Below, piece after piece: positions 55,501 through 64,000 of a stretch of DNA of 64,000 bases (its first letter is position 1; the number at the start of each line of letters is the position of its first letter). Source of the stretch: Cycas panzhihuaensis (lineage: Eukaryota; Cycadophyta); the NCBI GenBank assembly GCA_023213395.1, contig CM041465.1:22816001-22880000 (forward strand), read 5' to 3'. The notes beneath the pieces are model-generated. The model saw only the letters and a program-made list of their open reading frames with translations, had not been told where the DNA came from and searched no databases. The translations under genes and the position numbers were made by a program.

Positions 55501-57529
55501 TTGCTTCCTTCATATTCCCCACTTGCACTTGCAATGGAGCCATCACTTCCTTCTCCCCCACAATCCATGTGGTGAAGGAGATTGTGAAAGTGAATTTAGA
55601 AATATTTTGAAGTTATTATGATAGCATATTTTGTATTGTTTGCTTTTCCTTTATCTTTTGCAGGTTTGGAAGAATAATACAAGGAGTTGTAAGGCCCAAG
55701 GATTCCAATTCTTTGCTGGCCATTCATGCTATCTCATTCTTCTTTTTCTTTTCCCTTTTTTGTCCATTTAACAAGGGGAAATGCTACCGAAAATTTTCCA
55801 GCATTTAGAAGAATGATTGTAAGGGGAGTTTTTACCCATTTTTTTTAAATAATTTTGAGCCATTTAAAATATCTATCATTGTATTCTCTCACCTTGCCCA
55901 TATTGGGATCCTAGTGATCAAAAAATGATGGAAATTTTATATGGTATCATGTGTTAATGAGATATTAGCAAGCTGAAATTTCTGCAGAAATACAATTTGA
56001 TTACTAAACTTCACAGGTCTGCAAAATCTTCTACAGAGATCCAATTGAAGTGATTCTAATTGTCAAAGATGGGGCTCCGAGTCTACTTTCTAGTGCAAAA
56101 ATTGGCACCTAATTTGGATGTCGTATGAGGACGTTATTACTGTTTTAGTGAACAGCCATTATTTTTAGTAAGAATTCTCGAAAAATATAATTTCCTAACT
56201 TTGCGGGGCTGTCAAAAACTTTCCAGAACTCATTTGGACCTGATTCCACTTCCTGAAGATGAAGCTCTAAGTCTAGCTTGCAGCACAAAAATTGGTACTC
56301 CATTTTGACATCGTGGGAGAAAGTTATTACAGATTTAGTGAGGGGTACTTTTTTTATATTAACAAAAAAAAAAAGAAAAAAAAGTGAAGAAAATTTCTTC
56401 CTTTTTATAAGGCTTAAAAGCCCATTGTAAAAGTGAGAAAAAAAACACCTGGATCAGAGCAATATCCGGTGTCCTCACTCACTTATTAGCATTGCATTTC
56501 AGCACTCTAAAATCACCCAAAGTAAGCACTCCAAAGACACTTCAAGCAAGCACTTCAAGCAAGCACTCCAAGCAAGCATTATTTTCAGTTAAATGTACGT
56601 TTGATGCAATTCGATAATCTTTTCACTGTTCCTAAAAGGAACGCATCACGTACGCTATTTTTCACCATCTTGTACCTATTCACACACTCGCCAAGGTTGA
56701 GATACCTTGGTTGGCGAAATCTTAGTGCCATAAAGGAGGTGTGGGTTTCAAGTTGGGACTGGACTAAACCGGAATATTGGTGAGGTTTGGTTAGCCATAC
56801 CATCATGCCTCAATCAGGGATCATCCTGATAACCAACCAGGAAAACTAAAACTTTAATATAAGATTAAAATATACCTAATCCAATATCTGTCATAGCCAT
56901 GGGTATGCACGTACCACTCTTTAGAGGAGGTATATAATGCTCATTGGTGAACCGGGTGAGGATTGGGAGTACTGGTCTGCTAGACTTGGATTTCATCACC
57001 AAGCACGATTAAGGGTATCACGGTGAAGGCCAAATTAATTCTACTAGAAGCCTAGGCATCCCTTCAACAACCTCAACTACACATTGGACACAAGTTAGAG
57101 GTTATTGGGTTGATTACGCATCCTACATTCGAGTTTCAAGTTGTGTAAACCCAATGATGTCAACTTCTACATTGGCTCTGATCTTGTATATTGATCACTT
57201 ACTTATTTGTAAAAAGTGATCCATAGTGTAATCACAATCATAGTGCTTCTCATATTCCTGCTGCATCAGGTTAATATTTGCCACAAGTGCTAGTGGCCAA
57301 TTTTTATCATAGTGCTTCTCATATTCCTGCTACGTTAGGTTAATATTTATCATAAGTGTTGGTGACTTTTCTCTAAGTTGCTCCCTTCATCTTTGAGCAA
57401 TCATTCTCACTTCTTCTTCCTTCTTCTACATTACTTCATTACGTTTCCCATTTGTAAATAGTGATCGGTCATTTATTGCCATCACTTTTATAGTCTCTTG
57501 TTCATTTCTTCCCTTCTAAAAAAGACACA
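55501..57529 (+). other. C1 long untranslated leader with internal duplications
   Basis: Two kilobases without a supported gene. Contains a diverged ~190-bp tandem duplication (about 55975-56155 and 56165-56345, both with GCACAAAAATTGG/GTGCAAAAATTGG-like cores), CAAGCAAGCACT repeats (about 56535-56580), and a ~68-bp direct repeat (57238-57300 and 57306-57367). Confidence 0.7.
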
Positions 57530-58481
57530 ATGTCTTCACAGTTCAAGCAAAATGTGAACTGCATTCTAAAAGGGAAAGAAAATTTGGACATGTGGTTCAC
57601 TGGTGTCAGAAATGCTGCAAAGTATGAAGGTCTATGGAGAGATCACTTACAACCTACACCACTGTTGCATTCTGACTACCACAACTGCTTCAACAGGAGG
57701 TGCTCTAACTGCTCCCACTGAAGCTGTAGCTAAATGCCAATGGGAACTTGATGATGATAAAATCCGTGCAGGGATACTGCTTGTCACTGATTATTCCCTG
57801 CATAATCTTATTGATGAAGCTATACATGATATAGCATAGAAAGTTCTTGAAGTTCTTAAGAAGAACTTTGACACTAAATCAGACTTAGAATTTGTTCACT
57901 TAGTGCTGAAGATGAACAAATTGAAAATGCAGAAAGGACATGCAAGTGAGATAATCAATCTCCTTCATCCAATCAAGCAAGCCATTGATAAAGATTTTAA
58001 AACTCAATGCATTACATGGGCTTTCTTGATTCAGTCATGTCTCCATATCCCAGATTATAAAAATCTATTGGGGAGTCTTCAATCTAGTGGAACTTTGAAG
58101 ACCCTAAACTTTGAGGATCTTGCTGATAAGTTCATTGAATTTGATAAGACCTTTGATACCAACTTTGCCACTACATCAGATCCAATTGAAGCTGGTTTTG
58201 AAGTGGAAGAAGATCTTTGTTTCACCAAAAATCAAGGTCAATACTCTCATAGAGGTGGTAATTCCCGTGGAAGAAGAAGAGGTAGACAACAAGGACAACG
58301 TCCTCTTAGTCAACAGGCTCCTCAATTCCAACAAAAACAGTCTCAAGGCCAAGGCCAAAATAATCAACCTGGACCTAGATCCGAATCGAGAGACAATCCA
58401 CCATTTCAATACTTGACCGGAAATCAAACACTCGTGTGCCAAAGGTGTAATAGAAGAGGACATTATGCCAAAATTGCGTAA
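57530..58481 (+). pseudogene. C1 gag, broken
   Basis: Starts MSSQFKQNVNCILKGKENLD; the frame shifts near 57640 and meets a Trp-to-TAG stop at 57837. The remainder (KVLEVLKKNFD ... ) is a typical copia gag with an Arg/Gln/Gly-rich basic tail. The zinc knuckle reads CQRCNRRGHYAK and then loses its final Cys because one base is missing (AAAATTGC for AAAGATTGC), followed by TAA. Gag would coat the RNA; the defective knuckle would impair that. Confidence 0.8.
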
Positions 58482-59143
58482 TCGCCACCAACAAACTACC
58501 AAGTTATCAACGCCATGGTGCACATAATGTTGATAATACTTCTTTTGAAGATGCTTTTGGTGGAATGCAATTTGCTCATGCATACCTTCAAAGAATTGGG
58601 ACCACTTCATCAAATGTTGTTGATAGATCCACTAAGTATATTGAGGCTCATTGTGGCTTTGCTTATTCACTTTTGCCTTCACCACTTGGAGTTGCAAATA
58701 GTGCTACCTCAAATACTTCATCGTGGATCATGGATACTAGAGCAACACAACACATGACTTGTCATTGCCAGTTCTTTCAAGATTTTGACTCTGAAGTTTG
58801 TGGTGTTGTACACATGGCTGACAAATCATCTCAGCCAGTCGAAGGACTTGGAACTATTTGCCTGAAACTCCTGTGCCTTCCGTGATTTTACACTTGTTGA
58901 TGTTTTATATATTCCTACTCTAAAGCAGAATCTGCTCCCCCTGTCTACCCTTGTCTCTCATGGATTTGATCTGAGTGTAACTGTAAACAATCAAACTCTC
59001 TCGTGTCATTCACCCTCCTTCAAATGCCGTGGTTATGACCAATTCTTGATGGTAAACTTTTTCGCCTAACTGGCTCACCATCCTATGAAGCGCACTATGT
59101 TGATGATGAATTTGTTTTTACCACAACCCTGACTCCTCAAAAG
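58482..59143 (+). pseudogene. C1 aspartic protease, broken
   Basis: SSWIMDTRATQHMT occupies the place of the copia protease motif WI-DSGAT-H, with D-T-R instead of D-S-G. Further decay by frameshifts near 58870 and 59045, after which copia-type sequence (VDVLYIPTLKQNLL) continues in another frame. Confidence 0.7.
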
Positions 59144-60567
59144 TTGTCCCAAGCAGCTCTATGGCATGCTCATATGGGCCATATCAAAATTGATCGCTTA
59201 AGAGAACTACAAGACACTCTTCCTAGTTTGCCTAAGTTCCCCTCTAAGCCCTTTAAATGTGAAGCATGTATTATTGCTAAATCTCAAAGACAACCCTTTC
59301 CTCATAGTCAGTGGAAATCTAGCCAACCTTTGCAACTTGTACACTCAGATATATGCGGTCCTATGCCCATCCCTTCTATCAAACAGAAGTAGTACTATAT
59401 TACTTTCATTGATGATTTTACCAAGAAAGTATGGGTTGCTTTTCTTGCAAAGAAAGATGGAGCTTTTTCTATGTTTCAAGCTTTCAAGGCCCGCGTGGAA
59501 AATGAATCTGGATTCAAGATCAAAATACTCAGGACTGACAATGGTGGCGAGTACACATCCAATGAGTTTGAATTGTACCCTCGTCAACATGGAATCAAAC
59601 ATCGACCATCATTGGTGTACACCCCAAAGAAATGGAGTTACCGAGTGCATGAACAGGACCATCATGAATATGGCTCGTAAGGCCGGTATATAAGAATGTC
59701 CCTATCTATCTTTGGGCTGAGGCTATCTGGACTGCTGTCTATTGCATCAACACTATTAGTCCCTCCAAGCTCGGCCCCTCTCCACATGAAATGTGGTATG
59801 GACAAATCCCCTCTATCTCCCACTTTAGAATTTTTGGCTCTACTTGTTATGCTCATATTTTGCAGGAACATAGAAATAAGCACCAAGATAGAGCCATCAA
59901 AGGCATCTTTGTCGGATACCCTATGGACAAAAAGGGATACAAGGTTTTTATACCTTTAGAGCGTAAAATCATCATCACTAGAGATGTTATCTTTGCAGAG
60001 ACTGAAGATCAATTACTCAGACTTGACTCCAAGATGCCTTCATACCGATTTAATGATGCTACTGAATTTGATGTCCAGATTCCAAAATTTAGGGGGGGAG
60101 ATGCTAAACAGCTGCTTAAAATCTTGGAATCTGACAATAGAGCCTCGGAGGATACAAGCTGTGACTCCAATCTAATGTGTACACATCTAGCACCATCATT
60201 TGTGAACAGCCAAGTTGACAAAGGCAAAGCCATAGCAGAAGGATCATCTTCTCCAACATCTGTGGCTGGCCCATCTTCTCCAGCATCGTTAACTTTCTCC
60301 GTGCTAAATATTTCATATGATCCTTTTCAGGATCAAAATGAAGATCAAGAAGTTGTGGAAATGAAAACCTCATTCCCAACTCGAGGTTTTCGTGAAGCCT
60401 ACCAGCTACACAAGGACATGCGACTAGATGAGGTAGGCAAACTTGGCACTAGAAGTGCCCATAGAGCAAGGATGCATGAATTACTTTCCATTGAGCTTGA
60501 ACCAGCAGAACTGCATCTTGCTCTTAATGAAGAGCCCCTAACGTACCAAGAAGTCAGAAGCATGTAG
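59144..60567 (+). pseudogene. C1 integrase, broken
   Basis: Pre-integrase zinc region LWHAHMGHIKIDRLREL ... CEACIIAKSQRQPF, then HSDICGPM (first Asp), FIDDFTKKVWVAFL, ILRTDNGGEYTS (second Asp), and NGVTECMNRT (Glu) reached only after a frameshift near 59625. A stop at 59390. The long C-terminal part (59791-60567) is open and ends in the linker before RT. Confidence 0.85.
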
Positions 60568-61315
60568 CTTGGAGAAATGCCATGAATGAAGAGTATCAAT
60601 CTCTTATTAAGAATGGTACATGGGAGCTTATTGATCTACCACTTGGAAGAAAGGTAGTTTAAAATAAATGGGTGTTCAGAAACAAGTATAGATCAGATGG
60701 CACCCTAGAAAAACATAAGGCGAGGTTGGTAGCAAAAGGATTCACGCAAAGGGAAGGTATTGACTACACTGAAATCTTTGCTCCTACAACCAAGTGGCCT
60801 ACAATCAGAACTCTTATAGCCTTGGTCGCTCAATGTGGTTGGAAAATCCACCAACTTGATGTTAAGACCACATTTCTCAATGGGGACCTTAAAGAAGCGA
60901 TTTACATGGCTCAAATGAAGGATACGAGATTAACGGTCAGAGCATAAAGTTTGTAGGCTCAAAAGTCCTTGTCTGACCTAAAGCAAGCCCTCGTGCTTGG
61001 TTTACCAAGTTGTCTGAAAGAATGAGGCAACTTGGATATGAGGTTTGTGACTATCAAGATATTGATGCAACATTATTCATCAAGCACCAAAATGATAAAG
61101 TCACTTACCTCTTAATCTTTGTGGATGACATGCTCATAATGGGGAATAGTGAACAGGTAATCAGCCAGCTGAAGAAGGACCTTGCTAAAACTTTTGAATT
61201 GTCTGACCTCGGGTTGATGAAATATTACTTGGGAATTGAAGTAACTCAAAAGGATGGCAATATCTTTCTCTCCCAAGAAAAATATATCAACAATCTTCTG
61301 ACAAAGTTTTAGTTG
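60568..61315 (+). pseudogene. C1 reverse transcriptase, broken
   Basis: VFRNKYRSDGTLEKHKARLV, AKGFTQREGIDYTEIFAPTT, IHQLDVKTTFLNGDLKEAIY (first Asp), then a frameshift near 60920 and a lost segment; LLIFVDDMLIMGN (FVDD active site), LSDLGLMKYYLGIEV. Stops at 60661, 60945 and 61310. Copia-type RT. Confidence 0.85.
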
Positions 61316-62100
61316 GAAGGTGCTTGACCAATGGATACACCTATGGAGCCTAATATTAAGCTCTCAGTGATGGTGATAATAGGGAGGCAGACGCAACACT
61401 CTACAGGCAACTTGTAGGTAGTCTCATCTATACTACCAACACAAGGCTAGATATTGCACACTCTGTCGGCATTCTTGTAAGATTCATGACAAATCCTAAG
61501 CAGAATCATTGGCAAGCTGCAATACGAGTGTTGAGGTACCTAAAGATGACTAGCAAATATGGTTTGTTGTATGAACCCAATGCAAAATTTAAACTTTATG
61601 CATACATGACTCGGACTTTCTTTGGAGATAAAGACACAGGAAGATCTACATCCGGCACGTAACATTTCTTGGAACAACACCAATATCATGGAGATTCAGA
61701 GGAAGAAGATAGTTGCGCACTCAACCATCAAGCTGAGTACATTACTACTTCTGAGATAAGCAAGGAGGTGATATGGCTTAGAAAATTGTTGAATACATTA
61801 AATGCCACCTAAACAAGTTCTACTAGCTTACATGTAGATAATCAATCTACAATCCAGATGGCTAAAAATCTTGTATTTCATGATTGTACCAAACATATAA
61901 GTACAAAAATCCACAGGATTCGAGAACTAGTTCATGATGGCATAATTCAATTGAGTCTTGCCCACGCAGATCAAGTGGTCGATATCTTCACCAAACCATC
62001 AAGAGGGTGAAGTTTGAGCAGCCCAAAAGTAACTTGGCCTTAGGGCCTCCATCTCTCGATTGAAGGAGATGACAATAGGACCAACATACTGCCCCGCTTC
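61316..62100 (+). pseudogene. C1 RNase H, broken
   Basis: LYRQLVGSLIYTTNTRLDIA, then GLLYEP; the DSD motif is found one frame away (CAT GAC TCG GAC), followed by GDKDTGRSTSGT; AEYI, LHVDNQSTIQMAKN, KHISTKIHRIREL, and ADIFTK-like VDIFTKPSRG at the end. Several frameshifts. 62012-62100 is non-coding. Confidence 0.75.
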
Positions 62101-62302
62101 GTGAAAACCCCTTGTGGGCGCAGAAGGACAAGAGTAAGTCTCTGCTCTATCCCATTCGTGAAAACCCCTTGTGGGCGCGGAAGGACAAGAGTAAGTCTCT
62201 GCTCTATCCCATTCATGAAAACCCCATGTGGGCGTGAAAGGATAAGGGTTATATCATTTTGGAAAATTGGAACCTGTGAAAACCCGAAAGGGCATGGGGG
62301 AT
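62101..62302 (+). repeat. 57-bp tandem repeat before C1 3' LTR
   Basis: Two near-identical 57-bp units (62101-62157, 62158-62214) and a decayed third from 62215, with a GTGAAAACCC remnant at about 62275. Begin GTGAAAACCCCTTGTGGGCG. Confidence 0.9.
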
Positions 62303-62546
62303 GACCAAATGGTATATGGAGACTCGATGAGATTTCAGCTACAAAATTTATTGTCTTGATTGGCTATCCGCTACATTTAAAGAGTCCTGAGCCAGGTTAG
62401 TAGATTAGGAAATTTGTGGGTTTTCTTCCTCATGAGGGTTTCCCACAAAAGTATCATACTAGTTTGCTTTGTAAGAGGCTCAAATGAAGACCTCATAGGA
62501 TAGAATAAAATAGAATGAAATGACCTTCTACCATTAAGGGGGAGAT
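62303..62546 (+). other. C1 3' untranslated region and polypurine tract
   Basis: No gene. PPT AAGGGGGAGAT at 62536-62546 directly before the LTR. Confidence 0.8.
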
Positions 62547-62843
62547 TGAAAAGGGTTAATGACATAAGGTCATTACATTAGTTGATTATTTCGAAAAAGG
62601 GTCTTAAGTGAACTTTAAATTAGATCACTTAAGTGAAATGTACTTTCATATGCATTATGTGTAATTTCATTTCACCTAACTCAAATGCTCCCTCTCTCAA
62701 TATAAAAGTAAAGCTCAATGGAGGAGATTCATTCTTACCTCCCCATTTTGTGAGAGCTACTTTCTTTCTCTCAAGTCTCTCTTACTCCCATGTTTGCCTT
62801 TGTGTTTAGTGCATGGAGATGAAGGATAGATCCACTCTTTTCA
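62547..62843 (+). repeat. C1 3' LTR
   Basis: TGAAAAGGG ... CTCTTTTCA, 297 bp, 7 differences from the 5' LTR (six transitions, one transversion). Confidence 0.95.
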
Positions 62844-64000
62844 CCCTCTTGGTTCTCTTTAGGTTCTTTAAGGAGGCAACAAGGAAGAGGGTTTCATGGA
62901 TAGTGAAAAGAGCCACAGGCAGGGTCTTGTACCTAATGTACCTTCTCCTCAAGGGTAGCCCCCTTCTCTCCTCCCCTCTCCTTCTCCATACCTCCCTTAG
63001 TTTTCCAAAGAATCATTGAAGAGTAGATCACTACTGGCAACAATATAGGTAGCTCATTGTTGCATCTACAACTAGCACCATAGATCCTACATGGTTGGGG
63101 TTTTATCCCCATCCCATATCCCTCTTGTCTTTTGATTCAATCCTTGTAAAAAACTTATAAAAGTTGCACTTTGTAACTTTTGCAACATTTGTAGCATCTC
63201 TTGCCATCTTTACTTGATTTTTTCTGAAAACTTGTTTGCATTTGTTATTGGGTTATTTCACTCTCATTACCCCTTTATCTTAGTACTTGGGGGTAGCATG
63301 GAGCAATTTAGATTTGGAGCCTTAGCCATTCCGAAGCTAATATTTATTTTTCATTCTCTTCCCTCCTTCTCTCACATCCTACGTTAAATAATATATGTAA
63401 CCTAAGGAACAACATTGATATTGAATGCATTCCTTTCAATAGAGATAAATGTATCTTGTTACTTTTCCTTTCGCATACTCATCTTGCATGTGTTTGGTGC
63501 CCCATGGGAAGGGATGAACTTTGTTGGTGCAGGTTTCCCTTGTGTTTGGAGTAAGAGAGGATTTTGTTCCAGGTACTTTTCTCTTCCACTCAATAGTTGT
63601 TTTTCTTGCACTCAAAGATTGTAAAGTAAAGTCGCTTTAGTATTTATATTTCCTTTCTCTACATTTCTTTTTTTTTCTTTTTGGTTTTAAGGGAAGGTAA
63701 GGAAGGCCCCTCTCTTCATTAGCATTCCTTTCATTGTACCATCTATAATAAGGAGAAGGGTGAGGATTGCAAGAGTGGTGAGGGTAGTGCTACTCCAGCC
63801 ATCGTATTTCTGGGTGCATCTCTCTCCTTAGCCTTCTTTCTCTTACCTCTTTCTCCCCTTTTGAATACCCTTAGACAAAAGGAAAGGGAAAGGATTGGTG
63901 TTGTCTTTTATAGTTTGCTTGTTTGTTTTATATTTACCCATTTCAAGATCATATAGTTGAAGATCTAGGTAGACCACACCAATAAGTTCTTGTTCTTTCC
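62844..64000 (+). repeat. P4 3' LTR, segment 3, to window end
   Basis: Resumes after the C1 TSD (CCCTC). Matches the P4 5' LTR from about 11966 onward (TTTAAGGAGGCA; AAGGTAAGGAAGGCCCC). The final several hundred bp of the LTR lie beyond the window. No gene. Confidence 0.75.

Larger units (their letters stand above)
55190..62843 (+). mobile_element. C1: complete Ty1/copia element, 7.65 kb
   Basis: LTRs of 297 bp each, TSD CCCTC (55185-55189, 62844-62848), Met-tRNA PBS and a PPT. Order gag, protease, integrase, RT, RNase H is the copia order. The LTRs differ at 7 positions, so it is the youngest insertion here, yet the coding part has about eight frameshifts. Lineage not assigned. Confidence 0.95.
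10744..64000 (+). mobile_element. P4: large plus-strand family-P element, multiply interrupted
   Basis: 5' LTR 10744-20365 (split by G1), PBS, gag-pol to 27216, rearranged 3' internal region with P5-P7 material, archaeal-type RNase H at 36170-36586, PPT, and a 3' LTR that starts at 37081. That LTR resumes after P8 (54651-55189) and after C1 (62849 to the window end). Removing G1 and one TSD leaves a 5' LTR of 2784 bp, in line with P8 (2749 and 2777). Its outer right boundary lies outside the window. Confidence 0.8.

Overview
This window looks like a stretch of plant nuclear DNA made almost entirely of nested, decayed LTR retrotransposons. I found no host gene, tRNA, rRNA or CRISPR array. Plant origin is supported by Ty3/gypsy and Ty1/copia elements, initiator-Met-tRNA primer sites and a plant mobile domain (PMD) coding region. 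I cannot name the species. All comparisons were made by eye, so boundaries marked with a TSD (target-site duplication) are exact and the others are approximate.

Most of the window comes from one very large Tat-like Ty3/gypsy family, called family P here, present in eight or more pieces. P8 (37769-54645, minus) is complete: LTRs of about 2.75 kb, 5-bp TSD GTAGT, PBS (primer-binding site), PPT (polypurine tract), and one long gag-protease-RT-RNase H-integrase region. Between integrase and the 3' LTR it carries two extra parts. One is a second, archaeal-type RNase H in sense. The other is an ANTISENSE gene of about 570 codons with an N-terminal PMD, an acidic linker and a coiled-coil C-terminus. 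The antisense gene has its own TATA box, a leader intron and a conserved phase-1 coding intron. LTRs and antisense leader share palindromes centred on GGTACC. This is the most interesting system here.

Layout. 1-7874: P1 (minus), with most of gag-pol deleted. 7875-8760 and 8761-10127: P2 and P3, minus LTR pieces, P1 apparently sitting inside P2 and P2 inside P3. 10128-10743: an inverted family-P 3' internal piece. 10744 to the window end: P4 (plus). Its 5' LTR (10744-20365) is split by the TSD-bounded gypsy element G1 (12932-19764). P4 gag-pol lies at 20366-27216 and its 3' internal part is rearranged with P5, P6 and P7 (28190-35008). Its 3' LTR (37081 onward) is split by P8 and then by the TSD-bounded copia element C1 (55190-62843), and runs off the window.

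Relative age. P8 LTRs differ by about 11% in a 222-bp comparison, G1 LTRs by roughly 8%, and C1 LTRs by 7 of 297 bases, so C1 is youngest. Every reading frame has stops or frameshifts; no element here is autonomous. Many stops are TAG/TAA where a sister copy has CAG/CAA, as expected from deamination of methylated cytosine.
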